Assembly: GCF_039542905.1 (NCBI RefSeq)
Contig: NZ_BAABIS010000001.1
Coordinates: 4,216,001 to 4,280,000 of the forward strand
Source of the DNA: Kitasatospora terrestris
GTDB lineage: Bacteria; Actinomycetota; Actinomycetes; Streptomycetales; Streptomycetaceae
Direction of reading: 5' to 3'
Length of the DNA stretch: 64,000 nt
The translations under genes were made by a program, and so were the position numbers. Below, piece after piece: positions 25,715 to 35,332 of this stretch; position 1 is the first letter of the stretch; each line of letters opens with the position of its first letter. Below the pieces are notes generated by a model. It was not told the DNA's origin and made no database searches. It saw only the letters and a list, made by a program, of their open reading frames with translations.

Positions 25715-26596
25715 ATGTCCACGCCGCCCCAGTCGCCCTACGGCGCCACCCCGCCGCCCGCGCCCAACCCGTACGCCACCGGCGCCCCGGTCCCGCCGCA
25801 GCCCGGCTACGGCGCGACCCCGCCGCAGGCACCGCCGCCGCTCGCGTACGGCGTGCCCGGCCAGGCCGACCCGCAGCAGCAGGCCTACGGCGCGATGCCC
25901 GGCCAGGCCTTCGGCCAGCCGGCGCCCGGCTTCGGCGGGATGCCGCAGCCCGGGTACGGCCCCTCCTGCCGCTTCTGCGGCGGCATGCCGGCGGTGGACG
26001 CCACGATCCGCGGCCACCAGGGCCTGATCGTGATCATGAAGTTCCTGAAGCTCCAGGGCCCGTTCTGTCGCACCTGCGGCATCGCCGCGCACCGCGACAT
26101 GACCGCCAAGAGCCTGCTCCAGGGCTGGTGGGGCATCGGCTCGGCGATCATCAACCCGATCACCATGCTGATCAACCTGCCGCAGCGCGCGAAGATCAAC
26201 AAGCTGCCGGAGCCCGCCCCGGGCGCCCCCGGCATGCCGATGAACCCCGGCAAGCCGCTGCTCCAGCGCCCGGCCGCGCTCGGCTTCCTGCTCCCGATCA
26301 TCGCGCTGGTCCTGATCATCGTCGCCGCCGTCAACGCGCCCACCACGCCGCGCTCCGCCGCCGTCGGCGACTGCGTCCACAACCGTCACGTCGCGGCGTC
26401 CGACAGTGGCGACGACCACCCGGACGTGGTGGTCCTGCCCTGCAGCGACCCCAAGGCCGAGGCGCGGATCGTCGGCAAGGTCGACGGCACCGCCAACGCC
26501 GAGACGGCCTGCAAGAAGTTCGCCGACGCGGACGGCTACTACACCGAGGAGCGGGGCTCCCGGAAGTACACCCTCTGCCTGCACTTCACCAAGTAA
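25715..26596 (+). CDS. LppU/SCO3897 family membrane protein
   Basis: A 293-residue protein. Residues 1-80 are a Pro/Gly/Tyr/Gln-rich tail with repeated PGYG and PPQ units. Then come two paired Cys motifs (CRFCGG, FCRTCG) that look like a small zinc ribbon, one membrane helix (ALGFLLPIIALVLIIVAAV), and an extracytoplasmic domain with several Cys (GDCVHN, LPCSD, ETACKKF, TLCLHF). This matches the LppU/SCO3897 family of streptomycetes, whose function is unknown. GGGGGAAG precedes the ATG. Confidence 0.8.
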   Translation: MSTPPQSPYGATPPPAPNPYATGAPVPPQPGYGATPPQAPPPLAYGVPGQADPQQQAYGAMPGQAFGQPAPGFGGMPQPGYGPSCRFCGGMPAVDATIRGHQGLIVIMKFLKLQGPFCRTCGIAAHRDMTAKSLLQGWWGIGSAIINPITMLINLPQRAKINKLPEPAPGAPGMPMNPGKPLLQRPAALGFLLPIIALVLIIVAAVNAPTTPRSAAVGDCVHNRHVAASDSGDDHPDVVVLPCSDPKAEARIVGKVDGTANAETACKKFADADGYYTEERGSRKYTLCLHFTK

Positions 26597-26612
26597 CCCC
26601 GCGGCACCGCCC

Positions 26613-26648
26613 GGGCCCGCCGCTCCCCCACGGGGACGCGGCGGGCCC
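26613..26648. terminator. Bidirectional terminator between LppU-family gene and CCA-adding enzyme
   Basis: Eleven-base stem GGGCCCGCCGC (26613-26623) with GCGGCGGGCCC (26638-26648), lying between two convergent stop codons. Confidence 0.75.
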
Positions 26649-26659
26649 GCGGCGTTCGC

Positions 26660-28147
26660 TCACTGCTGCTGCGCCCACCACTCCCGCAGGGCGGCGACGG
26701 CCGCGTCGTGGTCCATCGGGCCGTGCTCCAGACGGAGTTCCAGCAGGTGCTTGTAGGCCTTGCCGACCTGCGGGCCCGGCTTGAGGCCGAGGATCCCCAT
26801 GATCTCGTTGCCGTCGAGCGCGGGGCGGATCGAGTCGAGCTCCTCCTGCGCCTTGAGCTTCTCGATCCGGTCCTCGAGCGAGTCGTAGGTGCGGGCGAGC
26901 GCCGCCGCCTTCTTCTTGTTACGCGTGGTGCAGTCGGAGCGGGTCAGCCTGTGCAGGCGCTCCAGCAGCGGGCCGGCGTCGGTCACGTAGCGGCGGACCG
27001 CGGAGTCGGTCCACTCGCCGCCGCCGTAGCCGTGGAAGCGCAGGTGGAGCTCGACCAGCCGGGAGACCTCCTCGACCATCTCCTTGGAGTACTTGAGGTC
27101 GCGCATCCGCTTGCGGGTCATCTTGGCGCCGACCACCTCGTGGTGGTGGAAGGAGACCCGGCCGTCGGCCTCGAAGCGGCGGGTCCGCGGCTTGCCGATG
27201 TCGTGGAGCAGCGCGGCCAGCCGCAGCACCAGGTCGGGCCCGTCGGTCTCCAGGGCGATCGCCTGCTCCAGGACGGTGAGCGAGTGCTCGTAGACGTCCT
27301 TGTGCCGGTGGTGCTCGTCGGTCTCCAGCTTCAGCGCGGGCAGCTCGGGCAGCACGTGGTCGGCGAGGCCGGTGTCCACCAGCAGCCGCAGGCCCTTCAC
27401 CGGGTGGGCGGCCAGCAGCAGCTTGTTGAGCTCGGCCTGGACCCGCTCGGCGGAGACGATGGTGATCCGCTCGGCCATCGCGGTCATCGCCTCGACCACG
27501 TCCGGCGCCGGGTCGAAGTCCAGCTGGGCGGCGAAGCGGGCGGCGCGCATCATCCGCAGCGGGTCGTCCGAGAAGGACTCCTCCGGAGTGGCGGGCGTGC
27601 GCAGCACCCGCGCCTCCAGGTCCTCCAGGCCGCGGTGCGGGTCGACGAAGCCGCGCCCCGGCAGGTCGACGGCCATCGCGTTGACGGTGAAGTCCCGGCG
27701 CACCAGGTCCTGCTCGATGGTGTCGCCGTAGGTCACCTCGGGCTTGCGCGAGGTGCGGTCGTACGCCTCGCAGCGGTACGTGGTGATCTCGATCAGGAAG
27801 GAGCCGTCGCCGGTGTCCTTGCGCGCGCCGACGGTGCCGAAGGCGATGCCCACGTCCCAGACCGCGTCCGCCCAGCCCTTGACCAGCTTGAGGACCTGCT
27901 CCGGCCGGGCGTCGGTGGTGAAGTCGAGGTCGTTGCCGAGCCGGCCCAGCAGGGCGTCCCGGACCGAGCCGCCGACCAGCGCCAGGCGGTGGCCCGCGGC
28001 CTGGAAGCGGCTCGCGATCTCGTCGGCGACCGGGGAGACCCGCAGCAGCTCCTGGAGGCCGAGGGTCTGCGCCTCGGTCAGCCCCGGGAGGGCCGCCGGG
28101 CCGGCGGCGGTGGAATGATTGGCGCTGGACGCGTTGGCAGTGGACAC
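26660..28147 (-). CDS. CCA tRNA nucleotidyltransferase
   Basis: This 495-residue class II nucleotidyltransferase adds or repairs the 3' CCA of tRNA. The head has LVGGSVRDALLGRLGNDLDFTTDA with the GGSxRD motif and the DxD metal pair; EQDLVRRDFTVNAMAVD follows. A C-terminal HD domain carries ALLHDIGKPRTR. It starts with GTG. The two tRNA genes in this window do not encode a full CCA end, consistent with need for this enzyme. It is divergent from the DUF6049 gene, the actinobacterial pcnA position. Confidence 0.93.
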   Translation of the reverse strand: MSTANASSANHSTAAGPAALPGLTEAQTLGLQELLRVSPVADEIASRFQAAGHRLALVGGSVRDALLGRLGNDLDFTTDARPEQVLKLVKGWADAVWDVGIAFGTVGARKDTGDGSFLIEITTYRCEAYDRTSRKPEVTYGDTIEQDLVRRDFTVNAMAVDLPGRGFVDPHRGLEDLEARVLRTPATPEESFSDDPLRMMRAARFAAQLDFDPAPDVVEAMTAMAERITIVSAERVQAELNKLLLAAHPVKGLRLLVDTGLADHVLPELPALKLETDEHHRHKDVYEHSLTVLEQAIALETDGPDLVLRLAALLHDIGKPRTRRFEADGRVSFHHHEVVGAKMTRKRMRDLKYSKEMVEEVSRLVELHLRFHGYGGGEWTDSAVRRYVTDAGPLLERLHRLTRSDCTTRNKKKAAALARTYDSLEDRIEKLKAQEELDSIRPALDGNEIMGILGLKPGPQVGKAYKHLLELRLEHGPMDHDAAVAALREWWAQQQ

Positions 28148-28377
28148 GGCTCACAAGGGTACGTGCCCGGCCTCCCCCGCCGCTTTCGTGTTTCCCTCCC
28201 CGCGGGTGCCCGGCCGCACCACCCGGGCCACCCGGTCAGCTCCGGGCCCGCAACACTGCGGGCCCGGCAACCTCGTTACCATGCCGGGGGACGCTCCCTC
28301 GGGGGCCCGGTGTGCGCCGCGGGCGACCCGCGGCGGTGCGTGAAGTGATCGAACACGATCGAGAACGGCGAGGACGC

Positions 28378-30705
28378 GTGGACGAGCGGACCGGGCGGAG
28401 CGTTGCGGGGCGCGTGCTTCGCGGACGGCGCACGGCGGCCAGGGCCGCCGCCGCACTGCTGGCGGGCGGGCTGATCACGGCCGCCGCCACCCCGGCGCTG
28501 GCCCTCCCCGACCTGGTGGTCACCGCCTCCCCCGACTTCCCGGCCCAGGTGGAGATCACCTCGGTCACCCCGCGGACCGCCGACGGCGGCAGCGTCACCA
28601 TCACCGGGAAGATCACCAACTCCGGCCGGTCCACTCTGAAGTCGCCGTCGGTCGCGGTCCGCGCCCCGTACCAGTCGCGCCCGCTGAAGACCCGCAGCGA
28701 CCTCAACCTGGTCGCCACCCGCACCGCGCCGGTCACCCAGGACGGCGCCGACCTGCCGCACCCGACCCAGGACCTCGGCGACCTCGAACCCGGCCGGAGC
28801 GCGACCTTCACGCTCCCCTCCGTCGCGGTGGCCGACCTGGAGATCAAGTCCGCGGGCGTGTACGAGCTCGCGGTGGACGTCCGCGGCACCACCGACGGGC
28901 AGAAGGCCCACTCGGTCGGCATCGGCCGGACCTTCCTGCCCCACCAGAACGGCTCCACCGCCAAGCCGACCCAGCTCTCGGTGGTCTGGCCGATCACCCA
29001 CAGCCCGGACCTGGTCGCCCAGACCATGCCCGACAACGACCAGATGCCGGTGCTGCGCGACGACAGCCTGGTCGGCGAGCTCGTCGGCGGCCGGCTGGAC
29101 CAGCTGGTCACCATCGGCGCCGACCTGCCCGGCCTGACCTGGGTGATCGACCCGGACCTGCTGGACACCGTGTACGCGATGACCAAGCCCTACCGGGTGC
29201 AGAAGCCGGGCACCGGCGGCGAGTCCGCGCGTGAGGACAACACCGTCCCCGGCACCGGCAAGGACGCCGCCACCGCGTGGCTGGCCAAGCTCCGCACCGC
29301 CGTCGCCAAGGCCGGCGACCAGGTCGTCTCGCTGCCCTACGCCGACCCCGACCTGGCCTCGATCGCGCACAACGGCGCCGGGCTGAACGGCATGGACACC
29401 GCGCTGCGCAAGGCGTCGACCGCCGGCCAGGTCACCGCCGAGGGCCGGCTCGCGGTCGACGTGAAGTCGAACGTGGCCTGGCCGTACCAGGGCTGGCTGG
29501 ACAAGGCGACCGCGGCCACCGCCGGCACCGCCGGCGGGCAGCTGCTGCTGGTGAACGGCGACAGCATGCCCGAGTCCCGGGACCTCACCTACACCCCCTC
29601 CGCCGCCCGTCCGGTCGGCAACGGGCAGACCGCGGTGGTCGCCGACCCGACCGTCTCCGCGCTGTTCCAGGGAGACCTGGCCACCGACACCGCCCGCACC
29701 GGCGCGGTGCAGCGCTTCCTCGCCGAGACCATGATGATCACCGGGCAGGAGCCGGAGCACCAGCGCACCCTGCTGGTGCTGCCGCCGCGCTCGCTGACCA
29801 CCGGCACCGCCACCGCCCTGCACGACGCCGTGCTGGGCGCCAGGAGCGGCGGCTGGATCGCCCCCGTGAACCTGGAGACGGTCGCCACCGCCGCCGCCGA
29901 CCCGTCGGCCAACACCGCCGTGCCGGACGGCTACTCGCGCGAGCTGGCCGGCTCCGAGCTGTCCGCCGGCGAGCTGGCCGACACCATGGCCGTCCAGGAC
30001 GGCCTGGACCAGCTGATGGTGATCCTCACCCAGCCGCAGCGGGTGCGCGGCCCGTTCAGCGCGGCGATGGTCCGCTCGATGTCCACCCAGTGGCGCGACC
30101 AGCCGAAGGCCGGCTCGCAGTACCGGGTCGGCGTGCACAACTACCTGGACGGGCTGAGGGCCGCGGTCAAGGTGCCGAGCAAGGCAACCGTCACGCTCCC
30201 AGGTGACAACGCGACCCTGCTGGTCAGTGTGAAGAACGACCTCACCCAGGCGGTCGGCAACCTGGAGCTGCGGCTCACCTCCAGCCAGCTCAACCGCCTC
30301 AACGTCGGCGACAAGCAGCCCGTGGTGCTCGACGCCATGACCAGCCGCACCTTCCGCTTCCCCGCCGAGGCCCAGGTCAACGGTCCGGTCCAGGTGACCG
30401 CCCAGCTGTGGACCACCGGCCCCGACGCGCAGAAGTACGGCGCCCCGGTCACCTTCACCGTCGAGGTCACCTCGGTGTCCAGCGGCGTCTGGTACGTGAT
30501 CGGCGGCGGCCTGGTGCTGATGGTGCTGGCCGGCCTGCGGTTCACCCTGCAGCGCCGCAAGCGCGCCGCGAACGGCGAGGCGGACGAGGACCCCGAGCGC
30601 CCGGCGGACGCCCCGGCCGCGGAGGACGGCGACGGACCGGCCGCCGACCCGCAGGCGTCGGTTGACCCCGATCGGGTCGCCGGTGATGAGAAGGTGGATC
30701 ACTGA
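28378..30705 (+). CDS. DUF6049 family secreted/membrane protein
   Basis: A ~775-residue envelope protein with an N-terminal signal peptide (AAALLAGGLITAAATPALA, cleavage near ALA-LP). It has a long extracytoplasmic region with Ig-like beta segments (VEITSVTPRTADGGSVTITG; VTLPGDNATLLVSVKN) and one C-terminal helix (WYVIGGGLVLMVLAGL) followed by a basic then acidic tail. It corresponds to the large membrane protein upstream of MurJ in actinobacteria (Rv3909 position). GTG 28378 follows CGAGGA; the frame is open to 28312. Role in envelope assembly is inference. Confidence 0.82.
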   Translation: MDERTGRSVAGRVLRGRRTAARAAAALLAGGLITAAATPALALPDLVVTASPDFPAQVEITSVTPRTADGGSVTITGKITNSGRSTLKSPSVAVRAPYQSRPLKTRSDLNLVATRTAPVTQDGADLPHPTQDLGDLEPGRSATFTLPSVAVADLEIKSAGVYELAVDVRGTTDGQKAHSVGIGRTFLPHQNGSTAKPTQLSVVWPITHSPDLVAQTMPDNDQMPVLRDDSLVGELVGGRLDQLVTIGADLPGLTWVIDPDLLDTVYAMTKPYRVQKPGTGGESAREDNTVPGTGKDAATAWLAKLRTAVAKAGDQVVSLPYADPDLASIAHNGAGLNGMDTALRKASTAGQVTAEGRLAVDVKSNVAWPYQGWLDKATAATAGTAGGQLLLVNGDSMPESRDLTYTPSAARPVGNGQTAVVADPTVSALFQGDLATDTARTGAVQRFLAETMMITGQEPEHQRTLLVLPPRSLTTGTATALHDAVLGARSGGWIAPVNLETVATAAADPSANTAVPDGYSRELAGSELSAGELADTMAVQDGLDQLMVILTQPQRVRGPFSAAMVRSMSTQWRDQPKAGSQYRVGVHNYLDGLRAAVKVPSKATVTLPGDNATLLVSVKNDLTQAVGNLELRLTSSQLNRLNVGDKQPVVLDAMTSRTFRFPAEAQVNGPVQVTAQLWTTGPDAQKYGAPVTFTVEVTSVSSGVWYVIGGGLVLMVLAGLRFTLQRRKRAANGEADEDPERPADAPAAEDGDGPAADPQASVDPDRVAGDEKVDH

Positions 30706-30752
30706 GGCTGCCCCAGCCCGGGCGCCCCACCTTCTAGCCCTGGATTGGTGGC

Positions 30753-32990
30753 ATGAACGAGCGGAGTGAGCGACCGGCTCAGGACGACTGGTACGTGGCC
30801 GACACCTACGCCCGCGACCCGTACGCCGACGAGGTGTTCGAGGACAGCACCGGGCCCGACCCGTACGGCAGGGCCGCCGCCGTCACCGACGTCACGGAGG
30901 AGCCCGCCGCCGCGGTCCCGGGCCAGGCGGACCGAGCCCCGGACGCCACGCTCCACCTGACCGCCCCCGCCGCCCGCTGGGCCGGCGCCACCTCTCCCGC
31001 CGAGCCCGCCGCCCCGGCCCCGGCGACCGCGCCGGAGCACCCCGCGGAGCATCCCGACGCCCGCTGGTCGGTGCCCGAGGAGCCGGTCGAGTACGTCGGC
31101 GTCGACACCCTGCTCAGCGGCGGTCCGGCCACCGCTCCCGGCCCGGCCGCCGGAGCCGAGGACGGATCCGGGACCGGGGCCGAGCCGCCCGCCGACGGCC
31201 ACCCGTACGTCCCGCCGATCGAGTTCGACCCGCCGCTGTCCGAGGAGGAGGCGTTGATCCAGGCCACCGCCGCGGTGGCCGAGGCCAACGCCACCGACGA
31301 CGGCACCCCGCGGCCGCCCGCCGAGCCCACCGGCGGCGGTGGCGGCGGCCGGGTCGCGGGCCTGCTCAACTCCAGCGCCGTGATGGCCGCCGGCACCCTG
31401 GTCTCCCGCGGCACCGGCTTCCTGCGCACCATGGTGATCGCCGCCGCGATCGGCGTCGGCACCATGGGCGACTCGTACAACGCCGCCAACACGCTGCCCA
31501 CCCTGCTCTACATCCTGATCGGCGGCGGCGCGCTGAACGCGGTCTTCGTGCCGCAGCTGGTGCGCGCCATGAAGAGCGACGAGGACGGCGGCACCGCCTA
31601 CGCCAACCGGCTGCTCACCCTGGTGATGACGGGCCTGGCCGGCGTGGTCTTCGTCTCGGTGCTGGCCGCGCCGGTGCTGGTCCAGCTGATCTCGCACTCG
31701 CTGATGCGCGACCAGGCCAGCGCCGACACCACGGTCGCCCTCGCCCGCTACTGCCTGCCCACCATCTTCTTCATGGGCGTGCACGTGGTGATGGGCCAGA
31801 TCCTCAACGCCCGCGGCCGGTTCGGCGCGATGATGTGGACGCCGGTCCTCAACAACATCGTGGTGATCTTCACCTTCGCGATGTACATCGCCGTCTACGG
31901 CACCTTCGAGACCAGCCAGGTCACCCCGGCGACCGTCACCCCCGAGGGCGTCCGGCTGCTCGGCATCGGCACCCTGCTCGGCCTCGCCGTCCAGGCCCTG
32001 TCGATGATCCCGTACCTGCGCGCCTCCGGGTTCCGCTTCCGGCCGCGCTTCGACTGGCGCGGCCACGGCCTCGGCAAGGCCGCCCGGCTGGCCAAGTGGA
32101 CCTTCCTGTTCGTCCTCGCCAACCAGGCCGGGTACCTGGTGGTCACCCAGCTCGCCACCGCCTCCGGCCAGGCCGCCGAGGACAAGGGCTACCTGGGCGT
32201 CGGCCTCGCCGCCTACTCCAACGCCCTGCTGATCTGGCAGCTGCCGATGGCGGTGATCACCGTCTCGGTGATGAGCGCCGTCCTGCCCCGGCTCTCCCGC
32301 GCCGCCGCCGACCACGACTCCGGCGCCGTCCGTGACGACCTGTCGTACGGGCTGCGCACCTCCGCGGTGGCGATCGTCCCGGCCGCCTTCCTGTTCCTCG
32401 CGCTCGGCCCGGTGATCGGCTCGGCCATCTACGGCCTCGGCAACGGCGGCGCGGTCGCCCACGGCACCACCGCGGTCGGCTTCATGCTCTCCGCCTTCGC
32501 CCTCGGCCTGATCCCGTACTCCGTCCAGTACGTGCTGCTGCGCGGCTTCTACGCCTACGAGGACACCCGGACCCCGTTCTCCAACACCGTCTGGGTCGCC
32601 GCCAGCCAGGCCGGCACCGCGGTGCTGTGCTGGCTGGTGCTCCCCCCGCAGTGGGCCGTCACCGGAATGGCCCTGGGCTACGGACTCTCCTACGCGGTCG
32701 GCGTGGCCGTCGCCGTCCCCAAGCTGAAGGTCAGGATCGGCGGACTGGACACCGCCCGGATCGCCAAGACCTACGTCCGCCTGGCCATCGCCTCGCTGCC
32801 CGCCGCCGCGGTCGGCGTGGTCGTCGAACTGCTGCTGTGGAACCTGCTCGACGGCTGGTCGGGCAGCGTCCTCACCCTGCTGGTCGCGGGCGGCGCCCAG
32901 CTCGGCGTCTTCCTCCTGCTGGCCCGCCGGATGCGGATCGAGGAGCTCGGCGCCCTCACCTCGATGGTCCGCCGGCGCCTCGGACGCTGA
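30753..32990 (+). CDS. murJ: Lipid II flippase MurJ (MviN family)
   Basis: MurJ moves the peptidoglycan precursor lipid II across the membrane. The 745-residue protein has a ~195-residue acidic, Ala/Pro-rich cytoplasmic N-tail and then about 14 helices of the MOP superfamily. The core starts NSSAVMAAGTLVSRGTGFLRTMVIAAAIG and includes GGALNAVFVPQLVRA and the conserved Arg-containing loops. It follows the DUF6049 gene by 47 bases and precedes the pseudokinase gene. Unlike mycobacterial MviN, it has no C-terminal kinase-like domain; that part is the next gene. Confidence 0.94.
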   Translation: MNERSERPAQDDWYVADTYARDPYADEVFEDSTGPDPYGRAAAVTDVTEEPAAAVPGQADRAPDATLHLTAPAARWAGATSPAEPAAPAPATAPEHPAEHPDARWSVPEEPVEYVGVDTLLSGGPATAPGPAAGAEDGSGTGAEPPADGHPYVPPIEFDPPLSEEEALIQATAAVAEANATDDGTPRPPAEPTGGGGGGRVAGLLNSSAVMAAGTLVSRGTGFLRTMVIAAAIGVGTMGDSYNAANTLPTLLYILIGGGALNAVFVPQLVRAMKSDEDGGTAYANRLLTLVMTGLAGVVFVSVLAAPVLVQLISHSLMRDQASADTTVALARYCLPTIFFMGVHVVMGQILNARGRFGAMMWTPVLNNIVVIFTFAMYIAVYGTFETSQVTPATVTPEGVRLLGIGTLLGLAVQALSMIPYLRASGFRFRPRFDWRGHGLGKAARLAKWTFLFVLANQAGYLVVTQLATASGQAAEDKGYLGVGLAAYSNALLIWQLPMAVITVSVMSAVLPRLSRAAADHDSGAVRDDLSYGLRTSAVAIVPAAFLFLALGPVIGSAIYGLGNGGAVAHGTTAVGFMLSAFALGLIPYSVQYVLLRGFYAYEDTRTPFSNTVWVAASQAGTAVLCWLVLPPQWAVTGMALGYGLSYAVGVAVAVPKLKVRIGGLDTARIAKTYVRLAIASLPAAAVGVVVELLLWNLLDGWSGSVLTLLVAGGAQLGVFLLLARRMRIEELGALTSMVRRRLGR

Positions 32991-33135
32991 CCGGACGTCA
33001 ACCGTTCGCCCGGATCCCCCGAATGTGCGTGATCACGCAACCACCCGGCCCCCTCATCGGTCGTACCAGGGGACGAGAAGTGGGCACAATTGACCTGGCA
33101 CACTTCGGGGCGATCCAAGGGGAGGCTGGACCACG

Positions 33136-35157
33136 GTGGCTGATGGCACCAAGGCGGTCGTCGACACGTCGGCGGCGGACGAGGCGGCGCCGGCCATGGC
33201 GGTCGACGAACCGTCGGACGACCTCGGCCGCGAGGCGGACGACGTCGCCGCACCCGCCGACGGGCCGGGCACCGACCCGGCCGACGCGACCGGCGACGGA
33301 CCGGACGCCGAAGCCGGTGCCGGAGCGGACGACCGGCCGGCCGACGACAGCCGGGACGACGCCGCGGGCGAGCCGGCAGAGGAGGAGCCGGCGGAGGAGG
33401 AGCCGGCGGAGGAGGAGCCCGCGGAGGAGGAGTCCACCGCCCCGCTGTCCGCCGCGGAGATCGCCGCCGAACTCGCCGCCGGCGCCGCCGGCCGGAAGGC
33501 CAAGGCCAAGGCCGCGACCGCGGCGAAGGCCGGGCGCACCGCCGGCCCGGAGCAGGACCGTACCCCGGCCGTCAGCACCGAGACGCTGGACGCCGACACC
33601 CACACCCTCCCCGTGGTGCGTCCCGCGCCGCTGCGGCACAGCGGCGACGTGATCTCCGGCCGCTACCGGCTGGAGGAGTGCATCTCGCAGTCCGAGTCCT
33701 TCAGCAGCTGGCGCGCCGTCGACGAGAAGCTCCGCCGCGCCGTCGGCATCCACCTGCTGGCCGCCGGGCACCGCCGGGCCAAGGCCGTCCTGACCGCCGC
33801 CCGCTCCGCCGCGCTGCTGAACGACCCCCGCTTCGTCCAGGTCCTCGACGCCGTCCAGGAGGGCGACCTGGTCTACGTCATCCGCGAGTGGCTGCCCGGC
33901 GCCCAGGACCTCGCCGGCCTCCTCGCCGGCGGCCCGATGGAGCCCCACGACGCGTACCAGATGGTCCGCCAGGTCACCGACGCGATCACCGCCGCCCACC
34001 AGCGCGGCCAGGCGCACCTGCGGCTCACCCCCAAGTGCGTGCTGCGCACCGAGAGCGGCCAGTACCGGATCAACGGCATCGCGGTCGACGCCGCCCTGCG
34101 CGGCCTGTCCGCCGACGACGCCGAACGCACCGACGTCCGGGCGATCGGCGCCCTGCTGTACGCCGCGCTCACCCACCGGTGGCCCTTCCCCGAGGACCGC
34201 TACGACCTCAAGGGCCTGCCCAAGGACCTCGGCTGCGTCCCGCCGGACCAGGTCAAGGCCGGCGTCCACAAGGGCCTCTCCGAGCTGACCGCCCGGATCC
34301 TGTGCGACAACCCGCCCGGCCACAAGGAGCCCATCACCACCCCCGGGCAGCTGGCCAAGGCGATCGCCCTGATGCCGAAGATCCGCCAGCCCGAGCCGCC
34401 CGCCCCGCCCGCGCTGCGTCCGCTGCCCGCCACCGCCCCGCCCCGGTACGCGGCCGGCCGGCCCACCCAGGTGCTGCCGCCCGTCGTCGAGCCGACCCTG
34501 CCGGTGCCGTCCCCGCGGCGCCGCCGCGGTCTGCGGACCGCCGGCAAGTGGACCGCCTCGGTCCTCGCCCTGGCCGCCATCGCGGTCGGCTCCTGGCAGC
34601 TGGTCGACCGTCTGAACCACACCGACGCCTCGACCGGCGACCACGTCACCACCGGCCCGACCGCCTCGCACAGCCCGCTGCCCGGGCCGGTCGGCGCCAA
34701 GCTCGCCATCGCCTCCCTCGCCCCGTTCAACGCCTACGGCGAGACCAAGGCCGAGCACGTCTCCGAGCTCCCGCTCGCCACCGACGGCAACCCGACCACC
34801 GCCTGGAGCACCCAGAGCTACATCGACCCGTTCGGCGCCGGCTACCGGCCCGGCACCGGCCTGCTGGTCGACCTGGGCAGCGAGCGGCCGGTCGACTCGG
34901 TCGACCTCCAGTTCATCGGCGACCACAAGGTCGAACTGCGCGCCGCCCCCGCCGGCACCACCGCGGCGCCCACCGCCGACGACGCCGGCTTCCGCAGCTT
35001 CGGCCCCGCCGTCGCCACCGGCTCCGGCGCCGCGGTGACCCTCAAGCCCTCCGCCCCGGTCTCCACCCGGTACCTGCTGATCTGGCTCACCGGCGTCCCC
35101 ACCGACTCCGAGGGCGGCTACCGCGGCAAGGTCGCCGAGATCCAGGTCAGGAGCTGA
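33136..35157 (+). CDS. Membrane pseudokinase with extracytoplasmic domain (MurJ partner)
   Basis: A 673-residue protein. Residues 1-~165 are acidic and Ala-rich with four tandem EPAEE-type repeats. A kinase-like domain spans ~172-420, from ISGRYRLEECISQS on. The catalytic HRD is replaced by HLRLTPKCVL and the DFG by NGIAVDAAL, so it should not phosphorylate. A helix (TASVLALAAIAVGSWQLV, ~472-490) and an extracytoplasmic galactose-binding-like domain follow (TDGNPTTAWSTQSY, VDLGSERPVDSVDLQF). In Mycobacterium the same parts are fused to MviN, where phosphorylation recruits FhaA. GTG 33136 follows GGGGAGG. Confidence 0.85.
   Translation: MADGTKAVVDTSAADEAAPAMAVDEPSDDLGREADDVAAPADGPGTDPADATGDGPDAEAGAGADDRPADDSRDDAAGEPAEEEPAEEEPAEEEPAEEESTAPLSAAEIAAELAAGAAGRKAKAKAATAAKAGRTAGPEQDRTPAVSTETLDADTHTLPVVRPAPLRHSGDVISGRYRLEECISQSESFSSWRAVDEKLRRAVGIHLLAAGHRRAKAVLTAARSAALLNDPRFVQVLDAVQEGDLVYVIREWLPGAQDLAGLLAGGPMEPHDAYQMVRQVTDAITAAHQRGQAHLRLTPKCVLRTESGQYRINGIAVDAALRGLSADDAERTDVRAIGALLYAALTHRWPFPEDRYDLKGLPKDLGCVPPDQVKAGVHKGLSELTARILCDNPPGHKEPITTPGQLAKAIALMPKIRQPEPPAPPALRPLPATAPPRYAAGRPTQVLPPVVEPTLPVPSPRRRRGLRTAGKWTASVLALAAIAVGSWQLVDRLNHTDASTGDHVTTGPTASHSPLPGPVGAKLAIASLAPFNAYGETKAEHVSELPLATDGNPTTAWSTQSYIDPFGAGYRPGTGLLVDLGSERPVDSVDLQFIGDHKVELRAAPAGTTAAPTADDAGFRSFGPAVATGSGAAVTLKPSAPVSTRYLLIWLTGVPTDSEGGYRGKVAEIQVRS
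33370..33432 (+). repeat. Tandem 15-base coding repeat
   Basis: Four near-identical units encoding EPAEE lie in the N-terminal acidic tail of the pseudokinase. Such GC-rich in-frame repeats can change copy number without breaking the frame. Confidence 0.75.
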
Positions 35158-35332
35158 CCCGCGGCAGGGCCGGTGCGGCGCGTCCCGCACCACCGCGCCG
35201 GCCCGAACGGCCGGTCCGGCCTCTTGATCCGGACCGCGCCATCCCCAACGATGTGACAGCGGCACCGCGCCGCACCGAGCGGCGGCACGGCGGGACCGCA
35301 CGACGGCACGGCTGGACCGGAGGAGGCGGGGC

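Noticed and set aside
28276..30702. 808-codon minus-strand frame opposite the DUF6049 gene
   Set aside because: The plus-strand product has a signal peptide, beta domains and a C-terminal helix; the antisense frame is low complexity.
33370..33432. CRISPR-like repeat array
   Set aside because: Units are contiguous 15-base in-frame coding repeats without spacers.
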